Assembly (NCBI GenBank): GCA_023052935.1
Contig: CM041297.1
Location: forward strand, 102,535,563 to 102,599,562
Origin: Piezodorus guildinii
Lineage: Eukaryota > Arthropoda > Insecta > Hemiptera > Pentatomidae
Reading direction: 5' to 3'
Length of the DNA: 64,000 nt
The number at the start of each line of letters is the position of its first letter. Position 1 is the stretch's first letter. The position numbers and the translations under genes were made by a program. The notes below the pieces were generated by a model that saw only the letters and a list, made by a program, of their open reading frames with translations, did no database searches and was not told where the DNA came from. Below, one piece after another: positions 23,030 to 33,760 of the stretch.

Positions 23030-23388
23030 TACTAAAAGAACAAAAACAAAAAAAAAACCTGTTACCACTTGGACCCATGAAGGGTCTTGGGCTCAGTAGT
23101 GCTGAGTCTGTCAGTACATTCGTACAAAAAGATTCATACTGTTTCTAGGCCAACGGCCGTGCAATGAGGTGTTAAGACCTTGGTCACGCTCAGCCACCAG
23201 GGATTCCCTCCCCCAATTTTTGGGTACACACTTTATTGAGGCTGGGTCTGCACCAGGAGGTTTCTGTACCCTTGGATCGTCCTCCGACTGAATTAAACGA
23301 ATAAATAATATTCTGATACAGCCGGGATTCGAACCCAGTACCCGGAGAACAGGAGACTAGTGCATTATCCATTAGACCACGCCGCTCC
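23030..23388 (-). mobile_element. SINE family A, best-preserved copy
   Basis: 359-bp SINE with a 13-bp target duplication CTAATTATATCTA (23017-23029 and 23389-23401). The minus-strand head has GGCGTGGTCTAATGGATAA (A box) and GGGTTCGAATCCCGGC (a perfect B box), so it keeps an intact internal Pol III promoter. The tail reads CCCAAGACCCTTCATGGGTC and ends in a T-rich tract. Compared with the 5.0 kb copy it has an extra segment around CTGAGTCTGTCAGTACATTC. Confidence 0.9.
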
Positions 23389-23401
23389 CTAATTATATCT
23401 A

Positions 23402-24635
23402 AACTGTAAAGATATTATTTCACAATAATCTAATAAAATTCTGATTTCGAACTCACTCATAGTGACATTCTTTGTTTTATTCCTAACCCTTAATAAAAAG
23501 TGACAGAATTGTGAAGGATAGTGGTATTAATCTGCTGTGCTAAGCGGAGGACAATAATTTATTAATTGCCGTAATCTAGGTTAATTAGCAATTTGGTGTT
23601 ATCACAATTTGTCCAAATTAGTCGTTCCGATTCAGGGCTCAGCTCCTCATATTTTGATGGATTTATTGAGGTTTAATTATTCGTTTAATTCAATGATAAA
23701 TTTGGTTTCTCGTATAGTGTTTGAATCCGATCCAGTTATAATGTTTTTATTTATTAAATGTTCAAAATAATACTTAGTCATCGTTGGCCGCCAAGGTTTC
23801 CAGACTCATTGCGTGGGCTGAAGGGATCAATTATTAAATTGGTATATATTAGTGGTTCTTCAATGTTCTCCCCATCCGTTCTGTAGGCCCTTGAACTTTT
23901 AAGACATACTACAGGTACCGAGTTGCCATTTTTAAGCGCTGAACTAGGAATTTTCTTAGAGCCCCTTCTTTTTGAAACTTCACCTCTTCCCCTCAATAAA
24001 AATCAACTGTTAAATAACAGGATTTAGGTTATATATTTTAAAATAATTATCAGATTCTCATACCACTGATTCATATTATTCACTGATTAAAACTTAGTCA
24101 AAATCTTAAACGATATTGTTTTAATTGAACGAAAAAAAACCAACGTTCACTAAAGTCTGTCTTGTTTGTTCTTCCCTTAATCCTTCCCGTTCCTTTTAAT
24201 ATTAAATGTTCATTGTTGTTTCTTTCTCTTATTTGTTAGATATATCCCAACGTATACGTTACGGGCTAACCTGTTGAATAAATAAATAAATGTAAGACTG
24301 TTTGAATTTCACTGCAGTACTGTTTGTATAATTGTGTGGATAAGAAATGGTGTAATAAATTACCGTCGTTTAGATGTACTATCGATTGAAATATTTTGTA
24401 GCATACTATTTCATTCAGCTTTACCAGAAAGACTATGTGCAAAGATTCAAGATTGTTTAATTATTTGATATATATTAAAAACGCTGTGATTATTACACAA
24501 AGGTTTATTATTTTCAAATAACAGTTTAGGTTATAACTCTTAAGCAATTTCAATGATTCTTTTTTATTTTAATTTAATTACTAGTAAAACTGGTTATTTA
24601 TTTTATCCGTTATTGGATTCTACCTATTTTGAAAC
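23402..24635. other. Unassigned AT-rich DNA
   Basis: A 72-codon minus frame (23778-23996) is GC-richer and its composition is not low-complexity, but I see no known domain. The sequence GAATAAATAAATAAATG at 24277-24293 could be a LINE tail. Otherwise nothing. Confidence 0.3.
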
Positions 24636-25310
24636 GTAAATCCTCAAATTTTGAGGCGGGGGGTAATTTTTTTATTTGTTTCGGTCGATTACAAAGGTTC
24701 ATTATTGAAAATAATAAACCAAAAGCATATATTTTAACAGAATTCGTACTCTTTCTGTTTATTTTGTTTCCATTTTCTTCAAGTAATTCGAATAAAATTT
24801 CCTGATTACAGAGCAACTTATATTTTTTCTGTATCATCAATAATAACGGAATTATCTGGGATTCACATCTCGTATAAGTTGTAGCTTGCCCATATAAGAA
24901 TTTTTCTTCTCTTTGTTCATCGCGTTGTCTTGAGCTCAAAAATCTTTTCGATTTTTCTCCATCTTTAATAATAACTGATTGTTAGTGGAATTACATCTAT
25001 TATTATTTGTGACTTGAATATAACAGATAATTTTTTTAAAATTATTATTATCGCAGTTTACTGATTCTAAGACTATACACATTTTTCTCTATCTTCAAAA
25101 ATAGCCGAGTTATGGGCGTATTTATGGATAAAATTTTAATTTTTTTCTTTTCTTTTTTTTTTTTTTATAATTTTTCGCAGTTTTCTGGTTAATTAACACT
25201 CATAATATTTTCTAGTTATTAAATTAAAACACTTTTATTCGGCCGCCATTTTTAAAATAACCAGCAGATAACAACGTATTTTCGTTTTAATTTTCAAATG
25301 ATATAAGACA
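24636..25310 (-). repeat. Dispersed repeat family C, copy 1
   Basis: On the minus strand this contains TTTATCCATAAATACGCCCA followed by GAAGATAGAGAAAAATGTGT, and later GGTTTATTATTTTCAATAAT plus GAACCTTTGTAATCGA. These blocks recur at about 45003-45300 and 49034-49075 in plus orientation, although the block order differs between copies. A 109-codon minus frame (24610-24939) is not recognised and has no conserved counterpart in the other copies. Confidence 0.5.
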
Positions 25311-26300
25311 AGTTTGACACTATCTTACAACGGCTGACTTCATTTCAAGCAATTATTTTTTATTTTTTTTTTTAATGAGAGAGTAGGATTGTTTAGCTAT
25401 TAATTAAAAGTACTGAAGACAATGAGCTTCCAGAAAAATTCCAAGGTGATAAATGTCAAGTTTCATTACGTATAACGATATAATGATGAGTGATTTTAAT
25501 AATATTATTTTCTCGTGTAGATTTAGTTTTTGCCTTTTTAATGTGAAAACAAGAATTTTTCTCTTTCTTTAAATATCATCATATACTGCGCAGATTGTTT
25601 CAAAACATCTTGTTCTTCATTTAAATCAAGACTTATTTTACCAAGCAGGTTCTCAAAATAAAATCTTATAGTTAAACGTATCTCATATCTTGGAAGGCAG
25701 AATTAATCATTCTCATTTAACTTATTTACGATTATTACTAATGCGGGAATATTCCTTTTTTTTTCTATACATAATTGAGATAAAAAGTATTTCAAAATAT
25801 ATTTATAGCCCATATTACCGTTAGCCGAGACGAATTCATACCCCTTGGATGTGATCCGCCTGGAATGTGTTATTTAACCTGGCTGAGCTCCGTGGTCGAT
25901 CGAAAGGGGAGCCACTTAATAGCCGCTCGCAGTGGCCTTGGTTCTTCTCTTGGCTAGGATATTATCACAACTAAAATCTAATATTAATAAAGTTGTTGTC
26001 ATTTTAACTATTTTATTATTAGTGTCATCATTTTACTCGCATGATTTGCGTTCATAACGGAACTTATTCTTCTCCGTTGTATGAAGTCAGACCACTTTCC
26101 ATCCCTGTTTTAAGTAATATATTTCTAGAAAAAGAAAATGCGATCCCGTGTTAGTTACATAGGAATTAATATAGAATATTGACCTAATAACCAACCACCG
26201 GGTTTTATTTTTTAAATTATTCAATTCCAATAAATCTCATCTAAGATATTGTACAATAGGAGATCATAGGGTTACGACGAAGTGTGAAGGTTATCACTTC
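25311..26300. other. Unassigned DNA with a GC-richer patch
   Basis: Bases 25810-25970 are markedly GC-richer than the surroundings. I cannot assign them to a tRNA, SINE or protein. Confidence 0.35.
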
Positions 26301-26309
26301 GTCTTAACT

Positions 26310-26845
26310 CTATGCTTCTATTTTACAGTATCTTTTTATAACATTCCTCTTGTCTCGGTTGAACAGATCCGATACTTAAGACTCCATCTTGACAAATGTA
26401 CTTGTAATCTTCATAAAAGACTGAAGCGACAAGAAACTGTCTAACGTTTTTGGCTTCTTCAACTCTTTCTGGACAAGCGCTCAAACCACATCTGACGCAC
26501 ATCTAACGCATCTGCATGACTTTCATAAGGCCTATAACGACTTACGGAGTAGAGGTATGGGGCTCTATTAAACCTTCGAATTCTTCTCATATCCTTACAA
26601 TCCAAAATCCTTCGTATTCTTCTCATATCCTTACAATCCAAAATCCTTCGTAAAAACCTCAGTGATCCTTACTTGGTAAAGAATAGACTCACCCATAAAG
26701 ACGTCGATTTTTCATATGTTGATGGTTTGACCCGAACTATTCCTATTAAATCAGCTACCCTAACACCATTCCCACTCTTTAATCCTTGCTTCCTCTTTAA
26801 TCCTTATAATCTTCCAGAATATTTTTGGAGTGCTGCCAATGGGTA
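26310..26845 (+). pseudogene. Jockey-clade reverse transcriptase C-terminal remnant (family J2)
   Basis: Translation blocks in shifting frames match the distal part of a Jockey-type RT: VEQIRYLRLHLDK, then a TTYGVEVWGS-like motif, a QSKILR-like helix with internal duplication, and a C-terminal segment ending SAANG before TAG at 26845. The catalytic YxDD region is absent (5' truncation). A 36-bp direct duplication (26575-26646) falls in the QSKILR block and repeats it. It is related to the minus-strand copy at 32.3-33.1 kb. Confidence 0.65.
26575..26646 (+). repeat. 36-bp tandem duplication in the LINE remnant
   Basis: Two adjacent copies of a 36-bp unit containing CTTCTCATATCCTTACAATC. One appears to be a post-insertion slippage duplication. 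It keeps frame (12 codons). Confidence 0.85.
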
Positions 26846-29036
26846 GTTAATCTGAACGTGTACCATTCCTTTTTATTTACTGTTACTTGATGTATAATAA
26901 ATACAGTTGTGAATTGCAAGTAATATATTTTTTAAAACGTACATATTTTGTCTACTTTCATCCGTCAGCTAGGATCTATCCTTTAAATTATACTTTTCTG
27001 GGACCCAAACTTTTAGGCATGGTTAGGTTTAAATGTTGACCACCTCAACGTTGTAATGGGTGACACACCGAACTATGAATGGAAAGGGATTGAAACGTAC
27101 TCAGCCAAAGGAAATACAGGTAGTGTTTCTAGTATTAGTAGTGAAAGAATTGGCAAGCAAGCCTATTTGTCTTTATGTCCTAGAGGCTGCTGGCCAATTT
27201 AGTGACAAACCGGAGAGGGAATGACGTTTCATTTCAAGGTTTACAAAATATGTTTACTGGGAAAATATTATACACATGGGTTCATCTGAATATTACGCTT
27301 CTCTTCATTTGCAAAGGTTATATAAAATTAGGGAGGAAAATGACTACGAATATTATAAATTATAATTATGGTGCTAATGGATTATTCAAAATCACTTGAA
27401 TCATGCTTACTTACTATCAAATGCCTATAGAAGACTTAACGTAGCTTATACTTTAATATAACTACTGTTTACTTTTTTTTTTTCTTTTTACTTTAGTCTT
27501 GGTAAATCATAAGCCTATATTGAAAGGTAGAACGCAGATGAAATATTAATGCTTTATAATAGAAAAATTATATTCAAAGGATAATTTAAATATTTTTTTT
27601 ATATTAGTAAAATATAAAAATTTAGGAGGATTAATTGAATTAGTTGATCGTATTATCAGTTTACATGTTTTCACTGTTATTACTTTTCGCTTAAATATTC
27701 TCATTCTGAATTCCTTATTATCAGCTTTTGAGGGTCTATTGCTAGAACTGTTATATTTTTTGGAGTTGAACTGTTAAATCCTTACGAGTTTGGAGGAAAA
27801 GGAAAAAAAAAATCTCTAAACTAAAAAATAACGCTCATTAAACTTATTCCTTAAGATTAATAAGTGTATAATGCCGTCTGTATCTTGTGCAATATCACTC
27901 TTGGTAGTCTCCAGACTTCTTTGGGTCTTGAAACGCCAACCTGAATGCTCTTTATTTTGCTTCTCTGTTACTAAATAAGATGCTTGACTATTAGTATTCC
28001 CAATGCGTCTGTAATAAAGATAGCAATGCTCACGTTTTTATCATTCTTCGCCAGTTAACCACATTATTTTTTTTTTATTTCGGCGTATGGTTGAGTTGTG
28101 TAACCAATGCTGCGAACAAATACTGTTCCTCATTTCATGGCACCGAATCTGAATAACAAAAGCAAAAGTCACTGAATGAGATTATCAGCAAATCAACTAC
28201 TCAAAGGTTTTTTGTTATTCTGGCCTATGTTTGGAACTTTTCCGTTATCTTATGAAGCACCCCCAGGATGGAATTTCCAAGTTCCTGTGATAAAAGTCTG
28301 CTGTCTCATGCTCCTCGCCATAAGAATGCTCCAATTGCTTCAGTCATAACGTCAACTTGTTCATTAAAAAAATCGTTATTTTTTATTTGTTTTTTTTAAT
28401 TTAAATAAATTCCTGATATTCAATAAAGTCAACGCTCAATCATTTATAAAGTCACTCAAGCCAAGATAAGCTAATGATCTGGTGAAACTAAAGTGTGTGA
28501 AATTAAAACTTTATTATGGATTTCCATGGGCGTCCCATTTAGTTTACAGTGGAACATCTGTATTCATAAAAAGATCTAAAAATAGAAATAATTAATAACA
28601 ATGATAGTTAACGGATTCATAACAATTAGTGGACCCTTCCTTGCTTTGCACGGGTGAAATTTGTTTGAGATGTTATTTATGTTAAAAAAATCTCTGTCTG
28701 ACCGCTTTAGAGTTTATCCCTTTTGGAATTTAGTTTATAGTAACACAAAGTGTAATTAGCAAGAATGTTAATTTTATAACGTCTGTTCGTTATTATATTT
28801 AGTCATGGGCAGAAATGAAAAACATAAATCAGAATTGATTAAGTTTATTTGTTTGTTATTTTAAAGTGAAGCACAGATAACAGAAAATTAATTTTTCCAT
28901 AAAAATAAATGTTGACTGCTGTGTAATAACAAAGGTTACTATTCTATTAGGTTTATAACTATTTGATGTTTCAAATAAACTATTTAACAGTATATATAAA
29001 CAATTCGGTACGTAATATTGTTTCTAAATTTGTGCG
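26846..29036. other. Unassigned AT-rich DNA
   Basis: No element ends or protein families recognised. A 65-codon plus frame (27202-27399) has no supporting motif. Confidence 0.35.
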
Positions 29037-29482
29037 ATATTCAATATCATAAAAGGGCAGGAGAGCTGTGAAGAAAAGAAAAGTCAACCTTTAGGTTAAG
29101 GAATTGAAGGCAAAACTGCCCAAGAAGCTCTTCAGAAACTGAAGATTTGGCTTTAAAAGCTCTTAAAGTTTATCTAGATATATTGATTGTAAATAAATTT
29201 GTAGTCAGATTTGTAAATATTGATTATTACTGACAGCAGTATTCAAGTTCATCATAATTTATTGGTAAGTCAACTTAAACAACTGCAAACCAGCTGGTGT
29301 TGGGTATATATAGTTGAATCTTAAAGTAATTAGTCATTATATGTATTTTTAATCTAGAATACAATCTTAATTATAATTATTCTTTGTTTTGTCGATTTTT
29401 ACCGAGATTGAGCTAGGTAAAAGACTTCTTACAATATAGAAAAGTCAGGGAATCTCTAAGAGCTAATTAGCTTGACAATCTG
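29037..29482 (+). mobile_element. hAT-like non-autonomous element, 5'-truncated second copy
   Basis: About 440 bp colinear with 54243-54684, sharing ATATCATAAAAG, GAAGCTCTTCAGAAA, TAAATTTGTAGTCAGATTTG, AACCAGCTGGTGT and AAAGTCAGGGAATCTCT. The left terminal repeat is missing and the right one is eroded. The short coding scrap present at 54.26 kb is broken here. Confidence 0.7.
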
Positions 29483-30110
29483 ATTTAGGAGAGCGATACT
29501 TCATATTCATGATTTTATTTAAAGTTGTTTGTAAGGATATAGAAGGCCTGAGAGTGGAGCTGATGGTGGTTGATGAGCTGACCTTTGATATCCTTTGAGA
29601 GTGTTTTGTGCTGACAGGCCTGTCCTGTTAGAGACCATTCTTAGCAGTTCCATGCCCTCTACGGCAGCTCCATTGGACATTATGCAGTCGTCCGGCCCCT
29701 CTGACGTACGCCATGGGTCCGATGCTATTTCCATCTATTTGGATGTTTTATTTATAAATCTGCTCTAGTCCTGGCTGCCTCCGACTCCCTCTCCAAGGGT
29801 ATTCCTTTCCTTGTACAAGGTCTTGCGCCTCAAATAGTAATTAATTTAGTTTTCTACTATTATAGGGAAAATATCGTTACGAAATCTTGAAACCTATTCG
29901 AATAAGTCTTGTAGAAAACGCGTAATCAATATTCCAGCCGTCGAGAGTTTTTTTAAAAAACTTCTATCATAGTTTGATTTTCTGATAAGAGATATTTAAA
30001 TTATTTTACTTATTTCTGTTCAAACCAATTATGGTAATAAATTCATTTTATATAATTTTTCCCATTCCACCTCCTGATTTATTCATCTTTATATTATTAG
30101 GCAATAATAG
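29483..30110. other. Unassigned DNA with a GC-richer patch
   Basis: Bases 29535-29840 are GC-richer and hold a 71-codon minus frame (29519-29734) whose function I do not recognise. It could be 5' sequence of a retroelement. No other features. Confidence 0.3.
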
Positions 30111-30111
30111 T

Positions 30112-30131
30112 ATCTCTATCTATCTATCTAT

Positions 30132-30190
<59 letters not shown>
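30112..30190. repeat. (TCTA)n and (TA)n microsatellite
   Basis: TCTA units followed by about 55 bp of pure TA. Confidence 0.95.
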
Positions 30191-30194
<4 letters not shown>

Positions 30195-30262
30195 AGACAA
30201 GACATCTATATATACTAGTTAAGACAAGACATCTATATATACATAGTTAAGACAGGACATTT
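30189..30262 (+). repeat. Tandem of about 27 bp, just over two and a half units
   Basis: Unit AGTTAAGACAAGACATCTAT plus ATATAC repeated; the last unit is partial and diverged. It adjoins the TA microsatellite. Confidence 0.8.
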
Positions 30263-30687
30263 GTCGGCCCACCTGATTCCCGACATAGATTCTAGATTCA
30301 TTGTGTTACATGGTGTGATCTGTAAAGCGACATTATAAACTCATTAACGACATTCCTGTCGAATATTTACATATCGAAAATATATTATATTTTATTTTTA
30401 AATGGATGAAATTGTTATCTCGATGAGTAATAAATATATAAAAAGTATTATATAATAAAAAATATAACAAAATCGGTGCAGTTTTGAGTCTTTGTAACGT
30501 TTCAGAATTATATTACATTTTTAGAATGTTTTTCTACCATAGTTTAGTATGATAATTGACATTATAAATGTGTTGTTGAAATATGAATTTGTGTATTGCT
30601 GTAAAAACTGTCCGAAAGCCGTATTAATAAAACGTCATTTAGATGAAATTAAAAATATCACAATAGAAGTACTCACTACTTATGTTA

Positions 30688-30932
30688 GGGGTACTCACTA
30701 GGTTTGCTATAGCATGCTATTTGTGTTATTTTGCTAAACCCGTCGAGTTTCTACAGTTATTTCCTGTATAAAATTGATGGGTTTAGCACAATAGCACAAA
30801 TAGCATGCTATAGCAAACGTAGTGAGTACCCCTGTTATAGCACATTTTTTGTGCTATTTTGCTAAACCAGCTGAGCATGCTACTGTAAGCATGCACAAAA
30901 AAATGTGCTGTACCAAACGTAGTGAGTACCCC
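30688..30932. mobile_element. Compound palindromic MITE (same family as 17.35 kb)
   Basis: First unit 30688-30832 has the GGGGTACTCACTAGGTTTGC/GTAGTGAGTACCCC ends. A second partial unit with its own hairpin (GCACATTTTTTGTGC region) ends at 30932 in another GTAGTGAGTACCCC. TA flanks the outer ends (30686-30687 and 30933-30934). A lone partial TACTCACTACT lies just upstream (30670-30680). The cluster suggests repeated insertion into itself. Confidence 0.75.
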
Positions 30933-31131
30933 TAATGTATGTATTTGTATTGTAAATGATTTTATCATTTTATAACATACGTATTCGTTTACTTCGATCA
31001 TTTCTACGTTAATACAGCGGTAATTTGTAAAGTAATTATTATAAATCTGAATAAATTTTAATGAAGAATAATAATTAAGTGATATTTTCATACCTATGTA
31101 TCAACAGTTTTAATTATAATTATTAAAATAA

Positions 31132-31237
31132 AAAATACCTTCCGTTGGAATTCTTATTCTTGTTATGTAACATAGAATAAGAATTCCTTATAAAAATACC
31201 TTCCGTTGGAATTCTTATTCTCTGTTATGTAACATAT
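31132..31237 (+). repeat. Direct duplication with internal palindrome
   Basis: Two copies of AATACCTTCCGTTGGAATTC...TGTTATGTAACATA about 60 bp apart. The first also carries an inverted GAATAAGAATTCC matching GGAATTCTTATTC. No element assignment. Confidence 0.8.
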
Positions 31238-32306
31238 GCCTTCACTTTTATTAACATTATTTTTTTATAGTCAGACTTCTACTTCCTTTAATTTTTTTAT
31301 TACCTTTATATCTGCTTCGTTAACTCTTATGTTTTCTTTAAGTATAATGTAGATGTTTCTACCGTGTCAAAATATTTAATATCATTTTTACTCAGTGTGC
31401 CGTTAATTTTAGGTTTTGTTTTGTTAAGAAGCTTGCGATGTTTGGCATAGGACAGTCATAAAATTCCAAATTAATTCGATGTTAATTGTTAAGTAGTAGG
31501 ACTCGAATTAATATTTTTAGGCACAGAACTTTATTTTCTTATTGAATAGTCCAAATCAGGGTTATGATGTAAGTATCCGTCAAAAGAATCACCGTTACTC
31601 AATCTCTAGTTAATTTTAGATTGATATGACCTCAGCTACTTGGAATCTGTTTGGTTACCTGTGTACAACCCGGTATTGAGTTTTAGCTTTATTTATCGCT
31701 TTGTGATTTCGTATCCAATGGAAGTTTTTATAGGAACTAACCGGTTTACTTGTTCTAGTCGATTATAATTTTTGTTGTTGTAATATGTGATTTATTACTG
31801 CTTCGTAAATTTTTATAGTGAGTGTAGAGAATTTTTAATTGCTATTTCTACTTTTCTCCTTGGTTGGATATGTTAATTGCTTTGGAGTTGAGTGTAATGG
31901 AAGTTATTAACGGTAAATTAAATGCACGTAGCCTATGTGCCTTACCCCTCTCTTTTACACTGTTGAAATTCCAGTAGATCTACATTACTGTAATTATTTA
32001 AATATTAGGTATTGAGGAGGTATTACAGGTATCATCTCACACGAAACCAGTTAGAGTGATTTCCGTTGATTCTTACGTAATGACCTTTCAAGGCTTTCTG
32101 ATCCCTCAACACAGGTGACACCAGCACGCAAGAATTTTTTCGTTCGCATTTGGAACTGTATATTATTTTCATGAAATGTTTTGCCTTATGTGTCGATTCC
32201 ACATCGAAATCATTATACTACAAAAGAGCTATATAACAGAATTGCCTCTGAAATAGGTTACTTTTTTAATAATTTGTAACTGTATTATTCAACACAGTGA
32301 GTAAAT
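31238..32306. other. Unassigned AT-rich DNA
   Basis: Nothing recognised. Confidence 0.4.
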
Positions 32307-33120
32307 ATGCAGAGTGAAGATCTTCTGAGAAAGAACAACCCAGTACTACTTCACTATTTTAAGGCATTAAGTCTCGAGGCCACATTCTTTTCAATCGCCT
32401 CGGAGGTTTATCAGGAATATCTAAGGAAGATATATCACGGACAAGTGGATTTGGTTGAGCAGGAATTTAGAATGAAAATAGGTGTATATATCACGGGCTA
32501 TGTCTGCAACAAATGGGATGTTTAGGTAACTTTAGAGAAGTTGATTTGTGACAAAATAAGGGACATTCAGGATTTTGGATTGTAAGGATTGGATGCGTGC
32601 GGAATTAGATAGTTTAGTAGAGCCCCAACAGCTCGATTCCATATGTCCAAATAGGTCTGTTAATAGTTATGTAAATGTATTTGTATATACTGGAAGTTTT
32701 GAACGTTTGTCTAGTAAGTTTTGTAGTAATCGGTATCTTCGAGCAGTTTCTTGTCTTTTCAGTCTTGTGTAAGGATTGAAATAAAACCAAACAGTTGCAA
32801 ACTATTTCCATACAGAGATATCTTGTATGTATACGAGATTTAAACATAATAGTCGAGATCTGATTGTATTTCGCCTCAGGTCTTAGGTTCTTGACAAAAT
32901 ACTCCATTCGGTTCGGAACTCCGGCAAAGTAAAGTCTTGTGTGAGGATTCCAAGTAAGGTGCTTGTCAAGATGGAGATTTAGGTATCGGATTTGTTCTAC
33001 AGGAGAAAGTTTGATGTTATTAAAGGATACTGGAGGGCAGATATCATCTGTTTGCTGCGAAGGGTAAAGGTGATTTGGGGGGATTCGTTGGAAGTTATTT
33101 TAATCCGCCAATTAATTTTT
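32307..33120 (-). pseudogene. Jockey-clade reverse transcriptase C-terminal remnant (family J2)
   Basis: Minus-strand remnant. The longest intact frame (32614-32907, 97 codons) ends with NRPIWTYGIELLG, the Jockey-type RPI.TYG.ELWG motif. Upstream, in other frames, come SNESPQITFTLRSKQ and SPVEQIRYLNLHLDKHLTW, the conserved segments between the catalytic YxDD box and the C-terminus. Downstream, frames decay after HPILTIQ. The YxDD box itself is absent. It shows colinear similarity with 26.3-26.8 kb and with the small piece at 42.8-42.95 kb. Confidence 0.7.
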
Positions 33121-33548
33121 AAAAAAAGAATAAGAGCACATCAGAAGTTTTTTGGCAATCACCTTATGATCTGATAACTACAAAAAGTAATAATGACGTA
33201 CTGGTATATATAATAGCGCCATGAAGAATAGAATTATACCCTGTAGCAGGTACACAACAATACCTGTTCCTTGACTTGATTCAGTATCTAAGAAGAAGCA
33301 GATCACTCATCCAGTGCCTTCTTATTCTCTTTAGTATTCATGAGCATGTTATAGACTTATTTTCTTTTAATCTGTTGTTATTACCATTTAAATTAATTGG
33401 AATTAGATACCCTGTGTGATATTCCTCAGCTGTTGGCAGGTGCAAGCCTGCGTGTAGTTTTGTATGTTCTAAATCAACGTGCTTTTATTCATTTGGATTA
33501 GAAAGTTCGGAGCTTAGAACTATTTTTTGCTATACCTTATATCTGTGT
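33121..33548. other. Unassigned DNA
   Basis: Nothing recognised. Confidence 0.4.
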
Positions 33549-33760
33549 TGGGATCGTCTGTGGTGTAGTGGCTAGTATTACAGTCTTCAGAGTACAAAAT
33601 CCTTAGTTATGCCGTCATTCGGAGAGGAAGTAAACAGGTGTTCCCGATCTGACAAGGTAAATATTCCTATCCTAATTAAACCTGAATAGGCAAAATTTAA
33701 GATTCCCACTCTAGCATCATCCGATTAGCCACAACACAATAAAGTGACGTTAAATTAATT
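33549..33760 (+). mobile_element. SINE family B with internal deletion
   Basis: The A-box region GTGGTGTAGTGGCTAGTATT is present, but the B-box segment is deleted: the sequence passes from CAGTCTTCAGAG to ACAAAATCCTTAGTTATGCC. The body (ATTCCTATCCTAATTAAACC) and the tail GTGACGTTAAATTAATT are retained. Confidence 0.75.

Noticed and set aside
23290..23388. tRNA gene with a perfect B box
   Set aside because: It is the head of SINE A, with a target duplication and a SINE body. No complete cloverleaf can be drawn.
24610..24939. 109-codon minus-strand frame
   Set aside because: It has mixed composition but lies in a repeat (family C) whose other copies do not keep the frame. No motif recognised.
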